16,519 bases of DNA from JBGOUV01 sp041477815 (lineage in GTDB: Bacteria; Acidobacteriota; Terriglobia; Bryobacterales; JACQDG01), in assembly GCA_041477815.1 (NCBI GenBank), contig JBGOUV010000117.1, positions 1-16,519 of the forward strand, in the 5' to 3' direction. Under the pieces are notes generated by a model, which saw only the letters and a list, made by a program, of their open reading frames with translations, had not been told where the DNA came from and searched no databases. Within the stretch, counting starts at the first letter, position 1; the number at the start of each line of letters is the position of its first letter. This document shows, piece after piece, positions 5,854-14,064 of the stretch. The position numbers were made by a program, and so were the translations under genes.

Positions 5854-8553
5854 CTAATACTCGATCTGCACGACGAGCTGGAACTGGCGGGCGTTGAGGG
5901 TCTCCACTACCTCGCCGTAAGAGGCGAGGCGTTGCCCGCCGGCTGCATAGTATTGGCTCACCCGCAGCGGATTGGAGTGGTTGGCCAGGTTGAAGGCTTC
6001 CACGCCAAACTGCAGGATGGCCCGGTCCTTCTTCACCCAGATCCCCTTCATCACCCTGAGATCCACCGAGACGCCGCCCGGGCCGAAGAAGGGATTGCGC
6101 CCGAGGCCAAAGGGTCGCGCCGAGATGGGGTAGGCCCCGGTCCGGAGGGAATCCGTCGAATCCAGCGCATTGATGGGACGGCCGCTGCCGGCGGTGAAGA
6201 TGGGCGCCACGATGATTTTTTCGAAGATCCCCTCGAGCGGCAAGTCGAACAAGGTGCTGGCCGCCAGCCGGTGCGCCTGGTGTTGCCGCGAGGGGCCCCA
6301 CTCGGCGGCGAGGTTGCGCGGGTCTTGCGGGTGTTCGTCGTAGTCGGAGGCGTCGTCGCGGGTGCGGCCCCCGTTGTAGGCCACCAGGAAGGTCAGCTCC
6401 TTGTTCATGCGCCGGTTCACCGAGAGGGAGACGCCCTGGTAGGTGGACCGGGCGGTCTGCTCCAGTTGGTAGGCCGGCGGCAGCTCGAAGTGAATGTTGC
6501 GCACCCGGGGCAGGTGAAAACCTCGGACCGCAGCGTAATCGACCGTCAGCTTGGTGTCTTTGCCCAGGCTGCGCTCCAGTCCGGCGTTGACCTTCCGGCT
6601 GTAGGTCGAGGAGAAGTGCGGGTCGGGCTGGAACGCTCCGGCGGGAGCGCCCGGGAACGGGCCCGCCAGCAACGCCTGCGCCGCGGCCGCCCCGGTCCGA
6701 TACTGCAACTCGGGCTTCTGAATCGCGTCATTGAGGAAACCCAATGGATAGCGGTCGTAGAACAGCCCGAAGCCGGCGCGAAACACGTACCGCCCCTGGC
6801 CTCCGGGACGCCAGGCCAGTCCCAGCCTGGGGGCCACGTTGCGGGTGGCCTGGACGAATCCGGCGGGCATCTTCTGCACGTCGTACCGGACGCCGGCTTC
6901 GACGGTGAGGCCCGGCGCGGCCTGCCAGCGATCCTGCAGCCAGAGTCCGACCGGCGTGGTGGTGATACGGGTACGCGGGTCGCCAAAGGACTGCAGAAAA
7001 ACGTCCGGCCGCGCGGCCAGGAAGTCGGCCAGGGTGGGGAAGACGAAGATCCCGCCGTAACGGTTGGCCAGCCGCGAGTCGAGCCGCACGGCGTGGACGC
7101 TTCCGCCGAAGCTCAACTGGTGGCGGTTCACGGCGACGTTGAGGCCTTCCACCAGCTCGTAGTGGTCCTCGGTGCGCTCCCCGTTAAGCCGCCAGGCTTG
7201 TCCCATCGTCACCACGCCGGGGATTTCCAGCATGGGTCCAAGGCTATTAGGAACCATCGATACCGTACGCCGCGCCGCCTGGACGCGCAGGTCGTTTACC
7301 AGGTGCGCGTGGGGCACGCTGGTCCAGGCGGCGACCAGGGAATGGTCCTTGGTCAGACTGCTGGCCCGGGCGGAGCGGTCGGCGAAGTCGTCGACACCCT
7401 GGACGTCGTTCTCGACGCGGCCCCGCGAGAAAGCGTAGCGCGCCGAGAGCGCGTGTACGCGGCTGAGTTGATGGTTCAGTTTGAACAGGAACTCGGTACC
7501 GACGTCTCGTGCCGGGAACAAACCGCGCTGCACCGGCCGCGCCGCCGTCCGCGCGAACTCGGGCCGGAGCAGCGCCCGGTTGATCTGGCCGATCGATTCC
7601 GCCGGCGCCTCGGACCACTCCTCGCTTGCTTCCCACTCCTGCTCGATCGCCGTGGAGAAGAAGGTGCGGTCGCGGCGCAGGGGTCCGTAGAGGGAGGCCC
7701 CGGGCTGGGTACGGCGAAAACGCGGCTTGCCGCCGGCGTGCACCTCGGGGTTGCGCGCGTTGGGCGCCTCGTTTTGGCCGAAGAAGGTGGCGTCGCCATG
7801 CCAAATATTGCTTCCCGACCGCGTCACTACGTTGACCGCCCCGCCGGCCGCTCCGCCGAACTCGGCCCCCAGGGTCGCGCCGGCCACGCGGAACTCCTGC
7901 ACCATCTCCAGGCCGATGGCGACCCGGTTTCCACCGGTGGTCTCGTCGCGGTTGTCGACGCCGTCGATGGAGAGGCTGTTGTTGCGCCCGCGCATGCCGC
8001 CGAAGGTGAATCCGCTGTCGGGCGCGGCGCTACGGACGCTGGTCGCCGCCCGCTGGGTGTTGGACCCCGCCGCCGACGCCACCCCCGGCGCCACCAGCAC
8101 GAAGTTCAGGTAGTTGCGGTTCTGGGCGGGTGATTCCTCGATGCGCTCGCCGCCTAGCGTGGCGCTGGTGGTTGTCGCGGCCGTGTCCAGGGCGTCGGCC
8201 TGCTCCCGTACCTCCAGCGACTCGACCACCTGGGCCGGCCGCATCTCAATGCGCTGCACCGCCGTCTGGCCTACCGACACCTGCAGGCGCGAGATCATCA
8301 CCGAAGCGAACCCCTCGCGTTCTACGCGCAGCTCGTAGAGCCCGATGGGGAGGCCGGAGAGCCGGAACTGTCCGGTCTCGTCGGTGAGGGCCTCCCGGGT
8401 GGCACGGGAGCCGGTCTCCAGGGCTATGACGCGAGCGCCGGGCATGGGGAGATTAGTGGAGTCCAGGACGGCGCCTTGAATGGTTCCGGTGGCGGTGATG
8501 GATTGGGCGGCCACGGTCAGGGGAGCAAGCAGCAGCAGCACCAAGGAGCGCAT
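5854..8553 (-). CDS. Oar-like TonB-dependent receptor with carboxypeptidase-regulatory-like domain
   Basis: An 899-residue outer-membrane protein starting at ATG (complement of 8551-8553). The signal peptide is MRSLVLLLLAPLTVAAQS. Residues about 20-105 form a CarboxypepD_reg-like Ig-type domain (TGTIQGAVLDSTNLPMPGARV ... DETGQFRLSGLPIGLYELRV). Residues about 125-245 form the plug, with the family-typical GMRGRNNSLSIDGVDNRDETTGG and GGAVNVVTRSGSN. The rest is the barrel, ending in the aromatic-terminated FQLVVQIEY. Acidobacteria of the Solibacter group carry many such receptors, generally thought to import or bind large organic substrates using the TonB-ExbBD system. The ligand is not predictable. 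Only a weak ribosome site precedes the start. It is transcribed toward, and ends 183 bases from, the CoA-binding protein gene. Confidence 0.92.
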   Translation of the reverse strand: MRSLVLLLLAPLTVAAQSITATGTIQGAVLDSTNLPMPGARVIALETGSRATREALTDETGQFRLSGLPIGLYELRVEREGFASVMISRLQVSVGQTAVQRIEMRPAQVVESLEVREQADALDTAATTTSATLGGERIEESPAQNRNYLNFVLVAPGVASAAGSNTQRAATSVRSAAPDSGFTFGGMRGRNNSLSIDGVDNRDETTGGNRVAIGLEMVQEFRVAGATLGAEFGGAAGGAVNVVTRSGSNIWHGDATFFGQNEAPNARNPEVHAGGKPRFRRTQPGASLYGPLRRDRTFFSTAIEQEWEASEEWSEAPAESIGQINRALLRPEFARTAARPVQRGLFPARDVGTEFLFKLNHQLSRVHALSARYAFSRGRVENDVQGVDDFADRSARASSLTKDHSLVAAWTSVPHAHLVNDLRVQAARRTVSMVPNSLGPMLEIPGVVTMGQAWRLNGERTEDHYELVEGLNVAVNRHQLSFGGSVHAVRLDSRLANRYGGIFVFPTLADFLAARPDVFLQSFGDPRTRITTTPVGLWLQDRWQAAPGLTVEAGVRYDVQKMPAGFVQATRNVAPRLGLAWRPGGQGRYVFRAGFGLFYDRYPLGFLNDAIQKPELQYRTGAAAAQALLAGPFPGAPAGAFQPDPHFSSTYSRKVNAGLERSLGKDTKLTVDYAAVRGFHLPRVRNIHFELPPAYQLEQTARSTYQGVSLSVNRRMNKELTFLVAYNGGRTRDDASDYDEHPQDPRNLAAEWGPSRQHQAHRLAASTLFDLPLEGIFEKIIVAPIFTAGSGRPINALDSTDSLRTGAYPISARPFGLGRNPFFGPGGVSVDLRVMKGIWVKKDRAILQFGVEAFNLANHSNPLRVSQYYAAGGQRLASYGEVVETLNARQFQLVVQIEY

Positions 8554-8879
8554 CTTGACTTAAGATACCAGCCCAGAGGGGCAATCTTCCGGCGATGGCC
8601 CCATTCAGAGTGACTCGGGGGGCGATTCGCAGGGGCCTCTCCCGGCCGCAGTCACCGCCTGCATCGCGCGGTCCAGATTGTCACGGGTGCGAATCTGATG
8701 GGGAGGCCCAATTCCCCCGCGTGGGCTGAAGAAGAGAGCGACATTACACCAAAATCCCTCGACGGCCGATGAAAGGACTCCCAAAGAGCCTGTCCATTAC
8801 GCGGAGGCGGTCTTCTAGATGGGTGCTGCGGAACACTCACAACTCATTGATAAACAACCACTTATCTCCAGTCATACGT

Positions 8880-8896
8880 TTGGCACAGGTACCGCA
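8880..8896 (+). promoter_or_regulatory. Candidate sigma-54 (RpoN) promoter
   Basis: The sequence TTGGCACAGGTACCGCA has a perfect -24 box (TGGCAC), and its -12 box (CCGCA against TTGCA) keeps the essential GC. The distance from GG to GC is exactly the ten bases required. An AT-rich tract lies just upstream. Transcription would start near 8908, leaving a leader of roughly 335 bases before the GTG at 9243. No activator-binding site was identified. The imperfect -12 box keeps the confidence low. Confidence 0.35.
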
Positions 8897-9026
8897 CAAA
8901 ATGGCGCGCGCGGGCACTTATCCCCCCGCGCGGGACGCTCGAAGCCGCGCCCATGCGGCCGCGAACAAGGACCAGCGGAGACGGAAAGCGCCGGCGGCGG
9001 CGTTTTTGCCGGTATAGCGGAGAGCG

Positions 9027-9049
9027 CACGGCAGGATCGAACTGCCGTG
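9027..9049 (-). other. Hairpin resembling a tRNA T-arm
   Basis: A perfect 8-bp stem closes a 7-base loop. Read on the minus strand the loop is TTCGATC, which fits the T-loop consensus TTCRANY, and the inner stem is GGCAG/CTGCC. Further on the minus strand, GGAGGGC (complement of 9102-9108) can pair with GCTCTCC (complement of 9019-9025) in the manner of an acceptor stem, and smaller hairpins lie between. However, the T-stem would be 8 bp with an unpaired base, no proper anticodon arm is evident, and no CCA follows. A tRNA relic is possible but not shown. Confidence 0.25.
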
Positions 9050-9242
9050 AGTCCGCCCGTGGCGGCCGCGAAAACGCCGACCGGCTGCCGCTGCCGGCTT
9101 AAGCCCTCCAGCATCAGAACCCCGCGGGGGGCAGGTCCGGCCGGCCGGAACTCCGGCAGGCCGGAACACGAAAACGTGGCCGCCCCTTGCCTCCACCGAT
9201 ACGCAGCGGGACTTTGGAAGTTTCCAACCCAGGAGCCTCACC

Positions 9243-11238
9243 GTGACTATTTCAGCCTATGAAAGTATAGAAACCATCGCTGAGACTGGTCAGGTGGCCA
9301 TATTCAAGGCTAGGCAATTTCATCAAAGCCATTGAAACCGCCAATCGCGGCCTCGCGTATTTCCAAAAGGCCATCCCGGACGATCGGAACGAGGCGGACA
9401 AAAGGAGAAAGCAGGTGATGGACGAGATCTCCGCGCAGGGGATCAATGTCTGGGACACCATCCTGAATATGCCGTTTACCACCGACAGGGGGCGGAAGAT
9501 CGAGCTGGCCTTCTACAGCGAACTCATCCCCGATCTATACATGTCCGGCCTGGTGCCGCAGCTCTACTTGTCGGCTACGCAGTCCACCCAACACTGCCTG
9601 GCCGGGGGGATGGATGAATCCGTGATTTATTCGTTCAGCATCATGGGCCTGCAGCTCGGTGAACTGGGGGAATTCGACCAGGCCTTCAAGTACGAGGATC
9701 TGGCCCGGGATCTTTCAGCGAAACACCCGAACACGTTTGGCGCCACGCGCGGCATGAACGGGATCGTGTGGTGCAACATGCACTCCCGCAGCCACCCCCG
9801 GGAAATCGTCGATTATTGCCTGAAAGCGATCCAGTCGGGGAAGAACTGCGGAGACCTTTACAATGCGGGTCTTTCCTATGGTCCGCTGATGTGGAACCTC
9901 CAGGTCCAGGGCGGGCACCTTCTCATCCTCGAGGACGCCGCTCGGGAGTGCCTGCAGTTTTCCAACAGGTTCCACCTCTCCTTTTCCGTGGGGCTAGCCG
10001 AGGCGGTGCAGGCGGGATGGATTGAGCCCATGAAGGAAGATGTCGCGCACGTGCCGATACAGGAGAAGCTGAAACAATGGGAGGCCGACAGCCACATCGC
10101 CTCCGCCGGCAGTTACTATGTTCTCCGGGGGCTCGCCCACTATTATTTCGGCGAGTACGAGAAGGCCGACGAATGCCTCGCCGCAGTCGGACAGTACCTG
10201 TGTGGCCTGACCGACAACGTGCTGAAGAGGCAGTGGCACCTCCTCCGGGTGTTGAACGATCTCAGGTTGTATGAAAAGGGCAAGAGATTCGCAACCGCAG
10301 AAGAACTCCTGGCGGAGATCGGGCCGGACATTGAGAAAGTCGAGGCTTGGGCCGCCCTGGGGCCTCTTCTCAAGCCCTACCTCGCCTTTCTTCACGCCGA
10401 ACTGGAGAGGGTCACCGGCAATTTCAGGGAAGCCCGAAGCCGTTACCTCGACGCCATCACGCTGGCGCATCAGCAGTCCTACGTCTTCCTGGAAGGGCAC
10501 CTCAACGAGTGCTTAGCGGAGCTTTTGCTTGCGGACGGGCAGCACCCCGAAGGAATCTATCTCGCCGAAGCGGCGCGTCTTTACGGGAAATGCCATGCGG
10601 CGCGGAAGAAGACCGCCCTGATGGGCAAGTTCCCGGACTATTTCGAAGAGGCGAAGCCCGCGTACCCGCAAATCGAGGTGATAACGCCGGGGTCACTGAC
10701 GCTACCGGACCTGGACGTCGATTACCTCTTGAAGGCGTCTCTTTCGATCTCCTCGGAGAGGGAGCGAGACGCGCTTTTGAGGAAGATTATGAACGTAGTC
10801 ATGGAGAGCTCCGGCGCAGAACACGGGTACCTTCTGATCGGAGAGGGTGAGAGCCTGTTCATCCGAGCCGAGAGTCATGTGAACGACAGGGAAGCCACGA
10901 AGACCTTGCACAAAGGTCTGGAAGAAGCCGGCGGCATCTGCAAGGCGATCGTGCGGTACGTGTTTCGGACCGGAGAGCGTGTGGTCTTGGACCGCGCCTG
11001 CCTGGAAGGAGAGTTCAAGGACAATGCGGACGTGCAAGCGACGCAAATGCGCTCCGTCCTCTGTTTGCCGATCGTCAGGCAATCGAACAGGGTCGGCATA
11101 CTCTGCCTCGAAAACCGCTTGGTGGAAGGAGCATTCACCCCGAAAAAGTCGCAGGTGACGGAGCTGTTGATGCTGCAGGCGGCCATCTGCGTGGAAAACT
11201 CGCGGTTGGCGGACGAACTGGTGAAGGTGACCGGATAG
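9243..11238 (+). pseudogene. Internally deleted, frameshifted remnant of a giant Ser/Thr kinase-AAA-TPR-GAF signalling protein
   Basis: GTG 9243 has AGGAG at 9231-9235 and opens a 30-codon frame (to 9335). Its product starts MTISAYESIETIAETGQV and AIFKAR, resembling the first strands and glycine-loop region of the kinase domain in hybrid kinase/ATPase/histidine-kinase proteins. Near 9310 the homology jumps to another frame (GNFIKAIETANRGLAYFQKA), open until the stop at 11238. That second part is a long TPR-like helical region (to about 10690), then a GAF domain (about 10740-11220: LLKASLSISSERERDALLRK ... RSVLCLPIVRQSNRVGILCLEN). The rest of the kinase and the AAA ATPase expected between them are missing, and the protein ends right after the GAF, where a histidine-kinase or similar output module usually follows. 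A TPR-GAF fragment of 607 residues could still be made from GTG 9415, which has AAGGAG upstream. Codon use looks less GC-biased than in the neighbours, perhaps pointing to acquisition from elsewhere. Confidence 0.75.
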
Positions 11239-11325
11239 GTATTCTCAGAGAGATCTCGTACGGCTGTGAGAAGCTGTCCTGCGCCCGACAAGGTGTACGC
11301 CGGCGGCGAGCTCAGCCCAATTTAA

Positions 11326-11349
11326 CCGCCAGCACTTCGGCGCTGGCGG
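11326..11349 (+). terminator. Terminator-like hairpin with UUCG loop, no T-run
   Basis: CCGCCAGC at 11326-11333 pairs perfectly with GCTGGCGG at 11342-11349. The inner bases give one A-C mismatch, then a C-G pair closing a TTCG tetraloop, an exceptionally stable cap in RNA. It lies 88 bases after the stop at 11238. Only a weak CTTTTC tract occurs about 16 bases downstream, so it may be an RNA-stabilising hairpin or a terminator of the kind common in high-GC bacteria. Confidence 0.45.
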
Positions 11350-11559
11350 GAGGTGACTCAGGTCTGCTTTTCAAAAAATGAACTGCGCGCCCACGTGGTG
11401 GACACTCGCCGCCGCCTGGCAACTGCCGGTGAGGTTGAGTCAGCAACCAGGATTAGCAGCCCGCGGCAGAAGCTACTGAGCGCCAATTGGCGCTCGATAA
11501 CGTCTGCCGAATCAAGGGTTTGTCGAACCCGAATCGAGGGGTGCGGGGTTTTGCCGCAG

Positions 11560-11619
11560 GCTGTTAGCCCGCGCTGCGATAGCAGGGTTGCCAACAGCTA
11601 AGGGCTAATAGCTAACAGC
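11560..11619 (-). repeat. Dyad near the 3' end of the SelA-like gene
   Basis: GCTGTTAGCCC (11560-11570) is mirrored by GGGCTAATAGCTAACAGC (11602-11619). The pairing can form as either GCTGTTAG/CTAACAGC or TTAGCCC/GGGCTAA around a loop of roughly 35 bases, itself partly structured. It sits 7 bases beyond the stop of the minus-strand gene ending at 11626, in the position of a transcription end signal. No T-run is evident. Confidence 0.35.
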
Positions 11620-11625
11620 TTCTTC

Positions 11626-12810
11626 TCAGAAGATTTCCTGCAGCCGCTTGATCACGGCCAGGTGCTCGCCGGGGCGCATCATCCACACCGAGATTTTCAA
11701 GCGGCGCTCGCCGTATTTGGAGACGGCGATAGGGGGAGTACCTTCCATCAATTGGCGGACTGCCTCGGAGGCAGTGGGCTTGCCGCTTTCCTCGCCCCAC
11801 GAGAGGACGACGTGGGGAACGCAGTTGGCGATCGGGGGAACGTACCGCTCGGCGCTTAAGCCTCGAATTTTGGAGAGGGCGCCGATCATGTCCGCGGCGC
11901 GAGCTTCCAGCTCCTTTTGCTCGCGGTCGTGGTCCACCTTCAGATAGCGCTCGAGGGCGGCCAGCAGTCCTACCATCTCTTCCTTGCCCACCTTCATGCC
12001 TCGGGCGATCCCGGCGTAGGGACTCATAGCCGGCACGGCCGCTTCGATCAGATCCCGGCGTCCCATCAGCAGGCCGGAGCATTGCGGGCCGAGCAGCGCC
12101 TTGCCGCCCGAGAAGGCCACCAGGTCGAATCCTTCGCGCACATATTGCGAGAGCCGCTCCACCGGCGGGGTGTCGGACGCGGCGTCATTGAAGGTAGGCA
12201 CGCCGCGCTCTTTGCCGACGCGAATCCATTCGTGGCGTCCGATCTTACCCTCGGGCTCCATCTCGTTATAGAAGAACATCATGGCGGTACGCTCGTGGAT
12301 GGCCCGGTCGAGCTCCTCGCGGGTCTCGACCCAAACGATTTTCGCGCCGACCAGCAGCATCTGCTGTTCATAGCCGCCGCGGTGGCTCTTTTGCTGGACG
12401 ATCTCGTTCTTCATGCCCGTGGTATCGGGGAGGCGGCGCAGTTTCTCCGGGTCGCCGCCGGCGACGCAGGCCGCCGTGCCCAGGGTGATGGCCGCGGCGC
12501 AACCGCCGGTGACCATGGCGGCCGGCGCGCCCAGCAGCTCGGCTATGCGAGCGCCGACCTTCTTCTGCAGCTCCGTCAGGGGGATGAAGTACTTGGAGGC
12601 TTCCTCCATGGCGCGCACGACTTCCGGCGGCATGAGGGAGCCCCCCAGGTGCGTCACCACGCCGACTCCGTTGATCAGCGGACGGAGGCCGAGCCGCGAG
12701 TAGATGTTCGAGTCCGGGAACGCGGGTGCGGGCGCCGCCAGAGCGCCGCCCGCCGCGCCGGCCGTGGCCGCTGTTTTCAGAAAGGCTCGTCGAGTCGCTT
12801 GCCTGGTCAT
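11626..12810 (-). CDS. Exported SelA-like PLP-dependent enzyme (Tat signal)
   Basis: A 394-residue protein. The start is ATG at 12810-12808, chosen because GAGGAGAA lies about 5 bases upstream and a Tat signal begins there (ATRRAFLKTAATAGAAGGAL); longer in-frame extensions are shadows of the upstream gene. The fold-type I PLP core resembles the SelA / D-glucosaminate-6-phosphate ammonia-lyase group: TGGCAAAITLGTAACVAGGD (residues 101-120), FNDAASD (207-213, Asp209 likely at the pyridine nitrogen), and FSGGKALLGPQCSGLLMG (233-250) with the Schiff-base lysine at Lys237. SelA proper works on seryl-tRNA(Sec) in the cytoplasm, so an exported version presumably acts on a small amino or hydroxy-amino compound; the true substrate is unknown. 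The start codon overlaps the stop of the upstream small membrane-protein gene (ATGA). Confidence 0.87.
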   Translation of the reverse strand: MTRQATRRAFLKTAATAGAAGGALAAPAPAFPDSNIYSRLGLRPLINGVGVVTHLGGSLMPPEVVRAMEEASKYFIPLTELQKKVGARIAELLGAPAAMVTGGCAAAITLGTAACVAGGDPEKLRRLPDTTGMKNEIVQQKSHRGGYEQQMLLVGAKIVWVETREELDRAIHERTAMMFFYNEMEPEGKIGRHEWIRVGKERGVPTFNDAASDTPPVERLSQYVREGFDLVAFSGGKALLGPQCSGLLMGRRDLIEAAVPAMSPYAGIARGMKVGKEEMVGLLAALERYLKVDHDREQKELEARAADMIGALSKIRGLSAERYVPPIANCVPHVVLSWGEESGKPTASEAVRQLMEGTPPIAVSKYGERRLKISVWMMRPGEHLAVIKRLQEIF

Positions 12811-13217
12811 GTGTTTCTCCTCTGTTCTCCAGTATAGAGCCGCATTTGCTCCGCCACGATCCTGGAATTGGAAATAGAGTACTCCAGATAGGCTCTGGCG
12901 CCGTCCCGAAAGATCAGCCGATACCCGAACGGTCCACCGCGCCCTCGCCAGTCCCGGACTTCCGCGATCTCCGACAGCTCGCGCGTCTGCGGGGCGGATC
13001 TTCCGAGCGTCCGAAACTGGAACGAGCGCCCATCGAAAGCGAATTCCGAGATGATCCGCCGATGAAACCAGAGCTGCATGGCGATGCTCGCGGCCGCCAT
13101 CGTCACGAACAGGAAACCCGCGATCCGGGGCACTGTCTGACGCGTGCTCAGGAAGCCGAAGCCGGCGAAAAGGATACACATGGATCCGCACGCCAACCGG
13201 TGAAAATACCGCCGCAC
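12807..13217 (-). CDS. Two-TM membrane protein with possible PH-like soluble tail
   Basis: A 136-residue protein of no recognised family. The frame runs on upstream only as a shadow inside the methyltransferase gene. I place the start at GTG 13217 (MRRYFHRLACG...), just after the methyltransferase stop; TTG 13196 and the ATG giving MCILFAGF are alternatives, and no strong ribosome site decides. Two hydrophobic segments are visible (about residues 8-24 and 31-50), then a soluble part of about 85 residues with alternating strands and a final helix (FAFDGRSFQFRTLGR ... GYRLIFRDGARAYLEYSIS). This layout recalls small bacterial PH-like membrane proteins; that is inference from pattern only. Its stop overlaps the start of the SelA-like gene, so co-translation is likely. 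Confidence 0.6.
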   Translation of the reverse strand: MRRYFHRLACGSMCILFAGFGFLSTRQTVPRIAGFLFVTMAAASIAMQLWFHRRIISEFAFDGRSFQFRTLGRSAPQTRELSEIAEVRDWRGRGGPFGYRLIFRDGARAYLEYSISNSRIVAEQMRLYTGEQRRNT

Positions 13218-13236
13218 TGGGGCATCACGCCTGCCA

Positions 13237-14012
13237 TCACCGTGGACCTCGCGCCACGAAGAACAGTCTCCGAAAGGGAAACAACACTTGTCCATCGGGG
13301 CGGCGTGGGTAGGACACGGTGTATCGTTCGAGGAGCATCTGTTCGAAACGGCGGCGCTCCTGGTCCGACGACAGGGCGGCCAGGAAGGGACGCAAACCGG
13401 TCCCCCGGAACCACTCCACCACCGCTTCGGGTCCCGCCAGGACGTGGTAGTAGATGGTCTCCCAGAGGTCCAGGCGCGACACCAGGGGGGACAGCAGGTC
13501 GTAATAGAACGAAGGAGGCCGGTGCGTGGCGGCGGTACGGGCGGCCCCCATCCGGCCGGTCCAGGCGGGATCGCCGGCCACGTCGAGGGTCTGGCGGTGG
13601 ACGGCAGAGTCATGATGGGCCGGCACCTGTACGGCCAGCGCGCCTCCCGGGCGGAGCTGGCCGAGCCAATGCCGGCAAGCCGCCTCCGGGTCGGGGAGCC
13701 AATGCAGCATGGCGTTGGAAAAGACCAGTCGAACGGCTCCGCGGCTGTCCACGACGCCGCATCGCCGACCTCCCAGGTCTCGCGTGGATGCGCCTGACGG
13801 GCGGCCTCAATCATGGCGGTGGAATTGTCCAGGCCGATGATGGCCGCCTCCGGCCACCGGCGGCGGAGCGCTGCGGTGCTGTTGCCGGGTCCACATCCGA
13901 GATCTATGATGCGTTGGGGAGCTGGGAGTTGGAGGCGCTGGATGAGATCGATAGAGGGCTGGGTGCGCTCGTCCGCGAACTGGAGGTAGAGATCGGCGTC
14001 CCACTGGGGCAT
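13237..14012 (-). pseudogene. tam: Trans-aconitate 2-methyltransferase, broken by a one-base frameshift
   Basis: The start is ATG 14012 (MPQWDADLYLQFADERTQPS). The first frame carries the SAM-binding motif IIDLGCGPGNST (about residues 34-45) and VGDAASW, ending its homology at EPFD. The protein then continues one frame over as LVFSNAMLHWLPD ... FYYDLLSPLV ... WETIYYHV ... GTGLRPFLAALSSDQ ... FPFRRLFFVARGPR, stopping at 13237. Joined, the two give about 258 residues, close to E. coli Tam (252), with similarity along the whole length. The break is at 13728/13729: one extra G on the plus strand would restore GAC-CTG and the frame. Tam methylates trans-aconitate, a by-product that inhibits aconitase. 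The lesion is either a real inactivation or a sequencing error; all other positions look intact. It heads a minus-strand gene set with the membrane protein and SelA-like enzyme. Confidence 0.85.
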
Positions 14013-14064
14013 GCGGCTGCATTCTAGCAATCGGCCGTCCCCCCGCGCTAAGATCAAAGCAATC
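14013..14064. promoter_or_regulatory. Divergent 52-base gap, likely promoter region
   Basis: This gap separates the divergent methyltransferase (minus) and kinase (plus) starts. It must hold at least part of both promoters, yet no clear -35/-10 pair or strong ribosome site is visible in either direction. Confidence 0.25.

Larger units (their letters stand above)
8554..9242. other. 689-base stretch without a convincing gene
   Basis: Several short frames are open here on both strands, the longest about 147 codons (8819-9262, plus), but none shows a recognisable domain, a good ribosome site or protein-like composition. The segment 8838-8880 is clearly more AT-rich than its surroundings and directly precedes a sigma-54-like motif. 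Further on, the sequence is very GC-rich with many short inverted repeats, including the T-arm-like hairpin at 9027-9049. It probably serves as the upstream region of the gene remnant starting at 9243 and of the divergent TonB-dependent receptor. Confidence 0.6.
11239..11625. other. 387-base convergent intergenic region
   Basis: This separates the plus-strand hybrid-kinase remnant from the minus-strand SelA-like gene. Short open frames on both strands show nothing protein-like. It holds a strong UUCG-capped hairpin (11326-11349) and a dyad built on GCTGTTAGCCC (11560-11619), both placed where transcripts from the two sides would end. Confidence 0.6.

Noticed and set aside
5932..8133. Plus-strand open frame of 733 codons
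   Set aside because: It lies opposite a well-supported TonB-dependent receptor. Its composition (Arg/Gly/Val/His-rich, no domains) is that of a high-GC antisense shadow.
8819..9262. Plus-strand open frame of 147 codons before the kinase remnant
   Set aside because: No ribosome site, low-complexity composition, no motif, and it overlaps the sigma-54-like and hairpin elements.
9019..12810. A selenocysteine locus: SelA-like gene plus tRNA-like hairpin
   Set aside because: The SelA-like protein has a Tat signal, no SelB or SelD is present, and the hairpin region shows no UCA anticodon arm. Nothing supports Sec incorporation.
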